DNA from: Craspedostauros australis
Taxonomy: Eukaryota > Bacillariophyta > Bacillariophyceae > Mastogloiales > Achnanthaceae
Direction of reading: 5' to 3'
Length of the DNA stretch: 64,000 bases
NCBI GenBank assembly: GCA_026770025.1
Contig: JAMXDE010000032.1
Span: forward strand, 620,001 to 684,000
The notes beneath the pieces were generated by a model. The model was not told where the DNA came from. It did not search any database and worked only from the letters and a program-made list of their open reading frames with translations. Both the position numbers and the translations under genes were made by a program. Positions 21,291 to 32,167 of the stretch are shown piece after piece; positions within the stretch are counted from its first letter, which is position 1; each line of letters starts with the position of its first letter.

Positions 21291-22141
21291 GATGCGATAC
21301 TACGAGGAGGATGAGAGTTAAAGGAGGCTGTGTACAACGGGGAGTGCGTCGTGGTTGAGGATTGGGAGAATGGCTAGAGGCAAGGAAGAAGCAAACGCTG
21401 AGGGGCTCCACTCCGCCAGCAACAGTACATGTTTACAACACACAACATCCATGTACGAAATGTGATGTGTGATTTTGAGAGCAAAGCAGTTTCGGCCACC
21501 CAGGATTGATTGGAAGGAGGTGGAAAAACCGAAGTCTGGACACCCACCCGTCAAAATCCCCGTGAATGCGAAACACGAACCAAGCACACAACGCGGAAAA
21601 CTGCGAGAGGGGAAGGCTAGGGGCATCAAAATAAGTTATATCATATCTCTTGAACCACATCTTCTATGAAGCTCAAAGTCTCCAGGTATAGGTTTTAGAA
21701 GGTTATGAAGACGTCTATGTGGTTTATATTGTGTTTAGAGACAACAAACCTCGAGCTCCTCACGAGGTCTCTCGATGGGGCATATGTGGTTTATCTGCAA
21801 CAGGGTCATAATATAGAATAATAGCCACAATGCTTGGCTCCGTCAAGAGGGTGGAATGTGGAATGTGGATTGTGGATGTTGGTGTGGGATGGGATGGGAC
21901 GGTGTAATAACACGAGTGAGTGCGCGTTGCTAAGATTTTCGTCTTTGGCTACCAAAGAACGGCCGCAGCAGTTACTGTTCCCAACGTCAAAGGATACAAC
22001 AGTCCAACGCGTTCGCAGAACAGCTGCGTTTCGCGTGACCTTGAGTGATCACGGGTTTGGCCACGTGCGAAAGAACTTTGCGAAAAAGATGCCCAACGTC
22101 CGCACCGAGTCGAAGGACGGACGGAAACTTCGGCAAAGGGG

Positions 22142-22317
22142 CAAACCGGGATACGTACGAAACCGTTGAAACGGCGTTACACGATAGCCGCCACTACCAA
22201 TCATGCACAACACAGCAATAAGACAACTGCGCTGACGCATACGACATCGATAAGACTCATAATCTGCATCTTTACTCTTTTTCACTCTAAATCAGTTTCA
22301 CGTGTGTCGTAACTTGG
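22142..22317 (+). repeat. 5' LTR of copia element 2
   Basis: It begins CAAACCGGGATACG and ends GTCGTAACTTGG, and is identical by eye to 28362-28537. The terminal TTGG may partly belong to the primer site, since GGTTTAT follows here and GGTTATG follows the LTR of copia element 1. Confidence 0.9.
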
Positions 22318-22792
22318 TTTATCATTCTCATCCGCTTATGCGGGCATGTGCGAGCGTGCAGGGACCGCCTGAAGAGGCGACGATAACACTGGGACCCCGC
22401 TCCGAGGGTGGACCGTCACCAAGCCGGCACTGCTTGTATTGTGCTGCATCCTCTTTGACCATGGTGTGTTGATGCAGAGTGACCGGCATCAACGGGATGC
22501 AATCCTGCCGTTCGCATTGCGAGGTTTGGATGACACCGGTGGACGCACCGACCGTAGGTCACACGGAGATCCCTACTGAGACACACGCTGTTATCAGCGA
22601 AAAGATCGTGTGCCTTGTTGCCCGGTCTGTGCTTCTCATCGTGGATCGACACCGCGAAAACACACGTTGAAACGCTTTTTCACGTCGAAAACACACCATG
22701 TCCCAGTGTGATTTTCTTGACAACACAATCTCTCTCCCTTCACTACTTCTCTCTCATCCTCATCAACAACACTATACACGAACATCAACAAC

Positions 22793-24286
22793 ATGGCAGC
22801 CGCTGCAAACCCCAACGTCAACGAGATACGTGATTATTGCAAGAACGTACTCAGCTTTCCTGATGATGACATCGTCGACGCCTTGGAGGATCAAGGTCTG
22901 ACCAAATTCGACGATTTCCTCTCCATCACTGACGAAGGCGTTACTGCCCTGTGCAAGCGCATCTGTGACGGTAGCGGATTCATCGAAAATCCTGCATACA
23001 AGGCGGGAGCCAAGGGCAACATACCACCGCAAATCAAGGACCCAGGCATCAGCGTTGGTTGGGTTCATGAAACGAAACTGCGCCAACTTCGCTATGCACG
23101 ATTCCACTTCCAACGTATTCAACGCCCCTTTACGGCAGCAGAGGCGCCCATGGATCGCCTCGTTGCGCTGTGGGAGCTCTTCCTCGAAGAACAACGTATC
23201 AAGAAGGAAACCGAGATGGACATGCCAGAACGGCTGGTCAAAGTTGACCGTGTCCGTGACAGCCTCGAAGACATTCAGAACTACTTGGAGAACACACATG
23301 GTGCACTCGACGCTCCGCTTTCCTATGTGATCCGTGAGGATTCACGTAAACCTGAAGACCGCACACCAGCCATCAATGACGGGTTTGGTGTACCCACCAT
23401 GAAGGAGGAGCTGATCGATCGTGCAATCCATGAAGGCATCCGCTACGATGCTGACAACGCAAAAGTGTGGCAGGTCGTTCGCCATGTCACACATGGCGGA
23501 CCTGCATGGGCTTGGGTCCAAGGCTTCGAGCGCGCACGCAATGGCCGTGCAGCATTCATTGCTCTCAAGGAACACTATCACGGCGACTCCTTTCAGGCGC
23601 GCACCAAGGCAGCAGCATCCAAGACGATTGCCACCAGTTTCTACGACGGCAAATCACGCCAGTTCTCATTCGAACGATACGCACAGATCATGAAAGGCGC
23701 ATTCGAAGACATGGCAAGATGTGGTGAACCACTTGTGAACGCGGCGAAAGTGCGCCACTTCCTCGACGGTATCCGTGATTCTCGTCTCGACAGTGCATGC
23801 GTTGCTATCAAGATCAACAAAGCCCTTCGTGAAGACTTGCCCGGGGCCATCAATGTCCTGAGCGAAGTCATTGACCACAAGCAAATCGCGTCACCCAGAC
23901 GTTCTATTGGCTCGATGGACCGTGGCAAGGGCGGTCGTGGCAACCGCAACGGAACACCAAGCAAGGGTGGTCGTGGAGGCCAAGGCAAACCCAAGAAATA
24001 TGATCCGAACATGGTCATCACCGATCGCCACTACTCACCCGACGAATGGTCGGTCATGTCATCCGCACAGAAGACCAAGGCACTCGAGATGCGTGCGGAA
24101 CGAGACAAGCGCCGTGGGGTTATGTCGGTGGGCAGAAACACACCTTCGAAGCGTCCGCATGAAGAGACGGCTGGCCATTACGGGCCAACTGATGCTGCTA
24201 ATCAAGGCGGTAGTCCATCTGGCACCAACAATCAAGCTGGAATCGGCAGCATGGCCACTCGTCGCAACCAACAAGGACGTTCTTGA
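22793..24286 (+). CDS. Gag polyprotein of copia element 2
   Basis: A 497-residue protein. The N-terminal helical region (1-70; LSFPDDDIVDALEDQGLTKF) resembles the SAM-like start of CoDi Gag proteins. The middle (about 200-360) is the Gag core. The C-terminus has Gly/Arg/Lys-rich stretches (RGKGGRGNRNGTPSKGGRGG) that could bind RNA in place of a zinc knuckle, as I see no CCHC motif. Confidence 0.85.
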   Translation: MAAAANPNVNEIRDYCKNVLSFPDDDIVDALEDQGLTKFDDFLSITDEGVTALCKRICDGSGFIENPAYKAGAKGNIPPQIKDPGISVGWVHETKLRQLRYARFHFQRIQRPFTAAEAPMDRLVALWELFLEEQRIKKETEMDMPERLVKVDRVRDSLEDIQNYLENTHGALDAPLSYVIREDSRKPEDRTPAINDGFGVPTMKEELIDRAIHEGIRYDADNAKVWQVVRHVTHGGPAWAWVQGFERARNGRAAFIALKEHYHGDSFQARTKAAASKTIATSFYDGKSRQFSFERYAQIMKGAFEDMARCGEPLVNAAKVRHFLDGIRDSRLDSACVAIKINKALREDLPGAINVLSEVIDHKQIASPRRSIGSMDRGKGGRGNRNGTPSKGGRGGQGKPKKYDPNMVITDRHYSPDEWSVMSSAQKTKALEMRAERDKRRGVMSVGRNTPSKRPHEETAGHYGPTDAANQGGSPSGTNNQAGIGSMATRRNQQGRS

Positions 24287-24322
24287 CCGCAAGGTCACAC
24301 ACGGCGGCTTACATCCATCAGC

Positions 24323-27300
24323 ATGTCTCTGCCATCTGATACCCCACGGGCAGAACTCGATTCGCATGCGGATACATGCTGTTTTGGTAACACTGCGTAC
24401 ATTGTGCATCAGACCGACCAAACCGTCACTGCAACCCCTTTTATTGACTCACTTGGGTCCATCGATAATGCACCAATCGTCACAGCTGCGATAGCATACG
24501 ATGACCCAATTACATATCAAACATTCATTCTTTTCTTTCCACAATCGATCTATTTTCCTCGTCTTGAACATCCTTTGTTGTGCCCAAACCAAATGAGGGC
24601 TGCGGGTATAGTCGTGAATGATGTTCCTCTGCTCATGATCAAAGAGCACGAACGGAAGCCGGAAGACCACTCTGTGGTCTCATCCGACGACGACCTACAC
24701 ATCCCTCTACGATTGCAAGGCACTGTATCCTACTTCCACATGAGGAAGCCAACACAACAAGAAGTCCAATCCGATCGTGACTGTATACACATCACGATGA
24801 CACAAGAGGCCACATGGGACCCCTCCCAGTGGTCGTCAGGGGACGACGAAGATGCCATCCGTGCGTCTCTCTCATCACAACGAACCATATCGTCCATTCA
24901 CATCCACGGTACACACACGTCCAACCGAAAGGGGACTATCACACCCGACGTCCTCGCACAACGCTGGCGCATCGGAACAGAAGCTGCATCACGCACGCTG
25001 GACGCCACCACACAATTGGCCATTCGTGACTTTCGTCATTCATCAGGTACACGTCGTCTCAACCCATATGCCATGCAACTACGATATCGTCGGCTCAACA
25101 CCCAACTGTACGCCGATACCATGCACGCAAAGACCAAGTCGATTCGTGGCAACAAATGCGCCATGATATACTGTACACCGTTTCACTGGGTCCGAGTGTA
25201 CCCAATGGCGGAACGCAAGGAAGCACATCGCACACTTGACGAACTGTTTCGTGACCACGGCATCCCACACACCATCATTCCTGATAACGCCAAGGAGCTC
25301 GTCGCTGGCGAATTCCGTCGCAAACTACACAAAGCACAAGTTTCCATCCGACCGATCAAAGCATACATCCATAATCAGAACAAAGCAGAAGCAACCATCC
25401 GTGAGCTTTGACGTCACTATCGGCGGCTGATGACCTCGACCGATACACCAGAGTACCTGTGGGACTACTGCTTCGAGTACTGTGCCGAGATACGCAGTCA
25501 CACTGCACTCGCCATCCATGATCTTCACGGCGAGACACCGGCCACCATCTTGTCCGGTGACACTGCTGACATCTCTCACATTGCTGAATTTGGCTGGTTT
25601 GACTTCGTGTGGTACATCAATATCCAAGATGCATCCATGAACGTCAAGCAGCTTGGTCGATACCTTGGGCCAAGTCGCTCTGTTGGTGATGCAATGTGCT
25701 CGTACATCCTCACTGCCAATGGCGTTGTTGTTTCCAAATCCTCTGTTTTGCCTCTCTCTCACGACGACACACACAGTGATGTAATCGCGTATAAATGTAA
25801 TGAGTTCATGGACACACTTCGATCCAAATGGAAGCAACGAATGGAGGGCATCACAATCGACGATGACGGCGACGACATTGACGATACTGCAGCAGACATC
25901 GCCATTCTGCAGAACACTGAACCATTGGAACAAATCGTGGAACCAGACGATGTTGACAGCGCGACCTTCGACAAATACATTGCAACTAAAGTCATTCTAC
26001 CGACAGGGGACGAAATGCAACATGGAACAGTCAAACAACGCAAACGGGACACAGAAGGCAACCTCATCGGTCGCTCTCATCCGAATCCTATGCTTGACAC
26101 CGCCCAATACGAAGTCGAATTCCTTGATGGACACCACGAAGTGTTCAGCGCCAACCAAATCGCGGAGAACATCTATGCGCGCATCGATGACGACGGATAT
26201 ACGACTATGCTGATGGACGAAATCATCGACCACAAACGCTTGCCCTCTGTTTCTTCTCCTTCTCCCCATTCCAAATCCACAAAAGGCTGGAAACTCTGCA
26301 TCCGATGGAAGGACGGGTCCACATCCTGGATTCACCTACGCGATGCAAAAGAAGCCGACCCAGTACGCGTTGCCGAATACGCTGCAGACAACAAGCTCGT
26401 CAACGAACCCGCATTCAAATGGCGGGTACCACACACCCTACGCAAACGACAACGCATCATCATGGCAACGAAGCGACGACACGTCCGAAAGAACGAGATG
26501 TTCGGCGTGGAGCTTCCTACATCAGTGCGTCACGCACTCGCGATTGACACAGCTACAGGCACGGATCTGTGGCGACAGGCCATTGCGAAAGAAATGAAGG
26601 CCGTGCGACCAGCATTCGATATCAAGGAACTGGATACTCCCGATCCTGTGGGCTACCAATACATGGAATGCCACATGATATTCGCCGTCAAGGTGGACCT
26701 CACCAGAAAGGCGCGACTTGTCGCTGGGGGACACATGACGGAGACACCTGCAACAATCACATACGCGAGTGTGGTGTCACGCGAAAGCGTACGCATCGCG
26801 TTTTTGATCGCCGCACTCAACGACTTGGACATCCTTGCTGCGGATGTGCAGAATGCATACCTCAACGCCCCATGTCGAGAACGCATATACACGCGATGCG
26901 GTCCGGAGTTTGGATCCGATCAGGGGAAGATCGCAATCATTTGTCGGGCCCTGTACGGATTGAAGTCGAGTGGAGCAGCATGGAGAGCACACTTGGCAGA
27001 GACACTGCGCGATTCGTTGGGATTCACATCCTGTCGTGCTGACAGCGACGTCTGGATGAAGCCTGCTGTTGCGAGCGATGGGTCAGAGTATTACGAATAC
27101 GTGCTCGTGTACACCGATGACATCCTGGCTGTATCCAAACAACCACGACGCATCCTCGATGCGATTGACTCACACTTTTTTCCTCAAACCGAGTTCCATT
27201 GGCCCGCCTACAACATATCTTGGATCGACCATCTCGCAATTTCACCTCACTGCCGATCCGTCATGTCCCAAATGGAGCATGGGCTCACAAGAATATATCA

Positions 27301-28190
27301 AGTCTGCTCTCAAGATCGTCACCAAATACCTCAACGACCACAATCTGCGACTCAAGACCAAAGCACCCAGCGTCCTACCGAACAAGTACCGACCTGAATT
27401 GGATGGATCGCAACTGTGTGACTCCGAGCAAACAACCTTCTATCAGCAACTCATTGGTATACTGCGCTGGACTGTGGAGCTTGGACGAATCGACGTTTGC
27501 TGCGAGACCTCGATGATGGCATCGTACTGTGTCGCGCCACGAATTGGTCACTTGCATGCTCTCTTTCACATGTTCGCATACCTCAAATCTCACGATCGTT
27601 CTCGCCTTGTTTTTGACGATGCATACATTGACAAACCGCCTGTGATGCAACCCAACTGGAACGATTTCTACCCTGACGCCCATGAGCAAATGCCTGCTGA
27701 CATGCCACCGCCTCGCGGAAAGGAGGTTCAAATGACATGCTTTGTTGATGCTGATCATGCAGGTGACCGCGTCACGCGACGCTCACGCACTGGTGTGCTT
27801 TTATTCCTGAATACATCACCGATACTGTGGTACAGCAAGAAACAGAACAGCATTGAGACATCCACATTCGGCAGCGAGTTCACAGCACTCAAGGTTGCAA
27901 CCGAGATCATCATCGGCATGAGATACAAGCTCCGCATGATGGGCATTCCACTTGACGGTCCAGCGGATGTACGGGTCGACAACCAGAGTGTGGTGTACAA
28001 CTCCTCACTACCAGAATCACAATTGCGGAAGAAAGCCAATGCCATCGCATATCATTTCGTCCGAGAAAGCATCGCCGCGGGCATCTTGGTGGTCCAACAT
28101 GAACCGTCAGAGACCAACTTATCCGACATGCTCACGAAACAACAACAAGGACCGAGACGAAAAGAACAAGCACAACGGGTCCTCTTCTGA
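24323..28190 (+). pseudogene. Pol region of copia element 2, broken
   Basis: The parts in order are a protease with ELDSHADTCC, an integrase region (IPDNAKEL and the following core), an RT with YTDD in VLVYTDDILAVS, and RNase H from FVDADHAGD to NLSDMLTK. The region carries about two breaks and cannot be read as one frame. Confidence 0.88.
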
Positions 28191-28361
28191 CCTCGGCGCT
28201 GCACAATAGTACCCATGGGTGGTCAGTCATGGGCTCTGCTCATGACTGGTGGGATGAGCGCCCTGTGGTGTCCACATGCGGGGCATGCAGCAGGTACATC
28301 CCGAATGCAACCAAAATGTGACGATACGACGGCTAGCACAGCCACCGCGCATCGAGGGGAC

Positions 28362-28537
28362 CAAACCGGGATACGTACGAAACCGTTGAAACGGCGTTAC
28401 ACGATAGCCGCCACTACCAATCATGCACAACACAGCAATAAGACAACTGCGCTGACGCATACGACATCGATAAGACTCATAATCTGCATCTTTACTCTTT
28501 TTCACTCTAAATCAGTTTCACGTGTGTCGTAACTTGG
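28362..28537 (+). repeat. 3' LTR of copia element 2
   Basis: 176 bp identical by eye to 22142-22317. It is followed by GGGAAAAGCG. Confidence 0.9.
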
Positions 28538-28824
28538 GGGAAAAGCGAAGATGGCGCCGAACCCTGACACAGTTGTTGTTCTTTTCAGAGGATGGACATT
28601 GGTCAATAGAATGCACTACTCTACCTATGTATCAGTTTATCTCTGCATTGATAAAATCCTCCTGATCATACCCACTCGTGGATCTCCTTGCTTCTGTTTG
28701 GGCACTACCACCTATTCCCGACCTTGTATCTACGTGCGTGAATCTCCCGCCGTATCGTAGCCCGTGCGCACCTGGCCCCATTCGATACCGAATACGCGTC
28801 CTGCGCCTGCGCGAGAGCGGGAGC

Positions 28825-30039
28825 TCACTTGTGGCGGATGAACGCCAGCGTGTCGGTCTTCTGCTTTTGCTCGGCCTTGAACTTGCTGTGCAACGGGTAT
28901 CCTGTCACGATCCTCTCTTCGTACAACTCAAACACAATCTGCTGCAGCACGGGCTGATCGCAGAAGGGGTCCTTCGCCGTGAGCAATCGGCGGTTCATCT
29001 CCTTCACCAACGGACCGATGACGGATACATGCCCGCCGATGATACCCGCGTTCACCATCTGTTGATTGGTGAACCTCTTTTTGAAGCATCTCCTCCAGTT
29101 GTTATTATTCCATCTCAGACCCGTCTTCCATGGCTCGTACTCGCTGCCGACGAATAGATGGTGATTATCGCCGTCCGCCGTGGCGTCCACCTCGATCATG
29201 TATTGGAACGGGTTTCTGTGGAACGTGACGTCTTGCGAATCCGTCAACAGGACGTATTCCAACGGCTCATCGGGATTGGCGGTCCCCTTCGACTCCGCCT
29301 CGAGGCGCTTGTCCAAGTACTCCTCGATGAAGAAGAACCGCTGGGCATTGAGGGCCAGGTGGGCGGATTTGGCCCCAGCCGGACCTTTGGTGTCCACGTT
29401 CAGGAATTCGATGTGATCCGTCGTGTATTCCTTGATGAATTTCTCGGGGAACATGGAATTGAGAATGAGGCCATGGATATCTGGGAACTGCTTCACGGAT
29501 TCGTACCATGATTTGATGGCCTTGAATTCTGGTTTGCGCACACCCAAGTTCCTGTGCGCATCTTCCATATGATTGAAGGAGGCGACGATGGAGAGACCAG
29601 GATATCTCTTCTTCTGTGCCTGCACTTGCACTTGCACCTGTGCCTGTGCTTGTGGTTGCTGTTGCTGCTGTTCCTTTGGTGACTGTTGTGCCTTTGATGA
29701 CTGTTCTGCTAACAACTGTGCCAGTTGTTGCTGTTGCTGCTGAAATTGGGTTTGCTGCTTTCGTTGCTCCTGATGATGATGTTGCTGCTGCTGCTGATGT
29801 TGTTGCTGTTGTTGTTGCTGCTGCTGAATGAGCTCCTTCAGCTCTTCCAACTGCGCCATCGTCACCGAGTTCTGTTCATTGGACATGCTGCTGAACGATC
29901 CCAGCCCGACAGACAGTTGCACCACGATGACCGCAAGTACCAGCAGACCCATCAAGTTCGTGATTTGGATGTTGGATCGAGAGGATACCACCGACCGCAG
30001 TGGCGCGGCAGGGTGCCCGTTGGTTTGCGTACCTCCCAT
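28825..30039 (-). CDS. Type II membrane glycosyltransferase-like protein, paralogue 4
   Basis: A 404-residue protein. The membrane anchor is at about 28-46 (NLMGLLVLAVIVVQLSVGL). The stem (about 60-145) is very Gln/His-rich, encoded by CAG/CAA-type repeats, and likely forms a long coiled coil or disordered spacer. The luminal domain has DSQD (267-270) in VLLTDSQDVTFHRNPF, NAGIIGGH, CDQPV and the end LAFIRHK. The Ala in CDQAV is Pro here. Anchor and catalytic parts align with paralogues 2 and 3, while the stem is the expanded part. About 15 kb of LINE and copia DNA separates it from paralogue 3. Confidence 0.8.
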   Translation of the reverse strand: MGGTQTNGHPAAPLRSVVSSRSNIQITNLMGLLVLAVIVVQLSVGLGSFSSMSNEQNSVTMAQLEELKELIQQQQQQQQQHQQQQQHHHQEQRKQQTQFQQQQQQLAQLLAEQSSKAQQSPKEQQQQQPQAQAQVQVQVQAQKKRYPGLSIVASFNHMEDAHRNLGVRKPEFKAIKSWYESVKQFPDIHGLILNSMFPEKFIKEYTTDHIEFLNVDTKGPAGAKSAHLALNAQRFFFIEEYLDKRLEAESKGTANPDEPLEYVLLTDSQDVTFHRNPFQYMIEVDATADGDNHHLFVGSEYEPWKTGLRWNNNNWRRCFKKRFTNQQMVNAGIIGGHVSVIGPLVKEMNRRLLTAKDPFCDQPVLQQIVFELYEERIVTGYPLHSKFKAEQKQKTDTLAFIRHK

Positions 30040-31191
30040 GTTCAGGGTGCAGAGATGCTCGTGCTCGCGTGGATGCTGGGGAACAAGTGCGTGCCGTTGG
30101 TTGTGGTGCTCGTTGTGGTGCTGGTTGAGGTTGTGGATGTGGATGTGTCCGTATTTGTGATTGCGATTGTAGTCTCCAGCGATGGTTGTGATTGTGGTTG
30201 TGATTGTGGTTGTGATTGCGGATGTGCGCGAGCGGCGGTGTGATGTGGTGGGAGGTGGTGTGACGCGGGACGATGGGAGGCTGCGATTGGAGCCTGCTGT
30301 TGTTTTGTGATGAGGTTTGAGTCATTCGCGGAGTGCGGATTGTGATGACCGAAACCCAAGACCAACCACCTTGTCGCCAACACGCCCAGGGGCTTTTGTG
30401 TCGCCAAGTACCTCAATTCCTGTTGTTCGTCAGAACTGTCCGGTCATTTCTGTCCGCGTGGACAGAAACGGACAATACATGGAATTTCCGCAATCGAGAG
30501 TTTGTGGTTCGAGCATGTCGTCAACAGACAAATTCTGGTTCAACTCCCGCACAGACAGCCAACAGAGAGACGGAGACAGACAAGCGCAGTCGTCGGAGGT
30601 TGGGGCAAAGGAAGCACCATCGCGGCTGCGCGGGAGCAAGCTCTTTCCCTCTATCAACGCTCATCTTCATTGCGATGACGAGCGTGATGCTGCGCAATAC
30701 AAGTTACAGTTGGTTTCAGTCAGGGTTCATTCCATTCTTGGAGAGTAGGTGGACCGGCGGAATTCGGTCTGCGGTTGGGAGAAGATGCAAATGGAGCCAT
30801 GGAGTCCGCATCCCAGCACCGCTTTCCGTCTCCATCTCCTTCTCCTATCTGATATGCCTACAAAGTCACGAACACAGACGGCCTGCTTCTTTCTTTTCGG
30901 AAAAGTAGACGAATCCAATTGGGTTTGTTGGTTTGTGTTGTGTATTTATTGTTCGTTTTGAAAGTTTACAGGTCTGGCTACGGTGCTATGGTATGCAATA
31001 GTACCGATTGGAGATATTCTTCATCTGTGGGCAGCTGGTGTCATTGCTGCTGCTGCCGATGCTACCGCTGTTTTTCAGGTCTCACCAACGGTGACATCAC
31101 TTCCGTCCACAACGAGTTGGCGCGGAGTGGTGATGCGGCGACGCGGCGACGCATGGATGGATGAATGGAAAGATCATGAGAAGGAGGTGGC
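30040..31191. other. Intergenic with 12-bp tandem repeat
   Basis: The upstream flank of paralogue 4 contains a short tandem repeat with unit GATTGTGGTTGT (about 30187-30222). The remaining frames on both strands are short, overlapping and featureless, and I see no gene. Confidence 0.5.
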
Positions 31192-31647
31192 CTACTCCTT
31201 TGTGCTGCTGGTCTTCATATATTCGTCCTTCTTTGCTTGCCACTGCTCGTGGTCAATGCCAAGTCCCTCCGCCTTGGGTCGGCCGACCAGGTTGGCGTAG
31301 CTCTCCGTGACACCGACGTGCTTCTCGTGTCCCCACGTCTGCAGGGAGGATCCCTTCTTGTCTGGAAGGATCTTGACGTCCTTGTAGAACAACAGCGCGT
31401 TGGCGCCCATGCCGACCATGAAGGTCATGGCGCAGCCGAGGACGACCATGATGGGGTACGTGGATGGGTCGGAGAGCCAGTTCTTCTTGAAGGCGTCCTT
31501 CTGCTGGTATCGCAGCTGCGGGGCGGCGATGCCCTTCTTGATTTCTTGGCCTGATCCGGATGACATGGTGGCCTTGGTGCGGAACTGCTGCATTGTGGTG
31601 CGCGCGAATGCGGATCTGAAGAGGGATGCGGATCGGAGAGCGTTCAT
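31192..31647 (-). CDS. B12D/NDUFA4-like mitochondrial membrane protein
   Basis: A 151-residue protein. Residues 1-30 are rich in Arg, Ser, Ala and Phe with no acidic residues, which is a typical mitochondrial presequence. A single hydrophobic segment (about 66-88, YPIMVVLGCAMTFMVGMGAN) is followed by YKDVKILPDKKGSSLQTWG. This arrangement resembles the B12D/MLRQ subunit group of respiratory-chain proteins (complex I or IV associated) in the inner membrane. The fold call is by motif only. A TTG microsatellite (31660-31690) lies directly upstream of the start. Confidence 0.6.
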   Translation of the reverse strand: MNALRSASLFRSAFARTTMQQFRTKATMSSGSGQEIKKGIAAPQLRYQQKDAFKKNWLSDPSTYPIMVVLGCAMTFMVGMGANALLFYKDVKILPDKKGSSLQTWGHEKHVGVTESYANLVGRPKAEGLGIDHEQWQAKKDEYMKTSSTKE

Positions 31648-31712
31648 GTTGATTGGCTTTTGTTGTTGTTGTTGTTGTTGTTGTTGTTGGTAGTGGTGGT
31701 GGTGGTGGTGGT
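31648..31712 (+). repeat. TTG and GGT microsatellite
   Basis: A run of about ten TTG units is followed by GGT units. It is in the probable 5' untranslated region of the B12D-like gene. Confidence 0.8.
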
Positions 31713-31879
31713 GAGTTGTTTTGAGGTGGGTGGATGCGTTTGGATGATGTTTGATTTTATGACAACATCGACAACCTCGAAGCCAAAGCCATTACCAACC
31801 CCGAGTGTTAGCAACAACAACAACGGTAACAACAACAACGGTAACAGCAACAGCGACGACAGCACGAAAGCATTGGAGA

Positions 31880-32167
31880 TCAGACGCGATGAGGCAGACA
31901 TGGAGACAAGAAGAGACGAACAGCGAGACAGAGAGAGATGGGGAGAGAGATGAAGAAGAAGTTGTCGCCTTGCTTCGCGGTTTGCTTCCTCTCCCAGATG
32001 GCACGCCATGTTGTGTTCTTGATGATGGTGTCGCGGAGTTCGGCTTCAAGTTGTGCCGGAAAAGAGAACACCGCTGAGTTCGGTTTGGGGGTGGATCTGG
32101 CGTTGATTTTCTGTCTGCGATGCGCCACCACATTTGGCACAATCTGCTTCATCGAGAGTAGACCCAT
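31880..32167 (-). CDS. Possible small protein or upstream exon
   Basis: A 95-residue frame from the ATG at 32167. Its first 75 residues look protein-like: basic start, then PAQLEAELRDTIIKNTTWRA and a Lys/Arg/Gln stretch. The last 20 residues are hydrophobic and read through a pyrimidine-rich stretch, which could instead be an intron start. I do not recognise a family. It lies divergent from nothing and upstream of the B12D-like gene on the same strand, so an extra 5' exon of that transcript is also possible. Confidence 0.3.
   Translation of the reverse strand: MGLLSMKQIVPNVVAHRRQKINARSTPKPNSAVFSFPAQLEAELRDTIIKNTTWRAIWERKQTAKQGDNFFFISLPISLCLAVRLFLSPCLPHRV

Larger units (their letters stand above)
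19607..22141. other. Repeat-derived and unassigned DNA between LINE relic and copia element 2
   Basis: It contains a degenerate duplicated block (about 19750-19850 and 20455-20555, same orientation) and one minus-strand frame of 223 residues, listed separately. The rest has short frames only and looks like decayed element DNA. Confidence 0.45.
22142..28537 (+). mobile_element. Ty1/copia LTR retrotransposon 2, broken
   Basis: A 6396-bp element with 176-bp direct repeats identical by eye at both ends (22142-22317 and 28362-28537). Gag (22793-24286) is intact. The pol region (24323-28190) is broken, with about two breaks. The protease motif ELDSHADTCC and the RT style are those of diatom CoDi elements, a lineage distinct from copia element 1. 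The repeats do not show TG...CA ends, and G-rich flanks blur any target duplication. Identical LTRs point to recent insertion. Confidence 0.9.

Noticed and set aside
30519-30560. B-box-like GGTTCAACTCC suggesting a tRNA gene
   Set aside because: No A box at a proper distance and no cloverleaf could be formed by eye.
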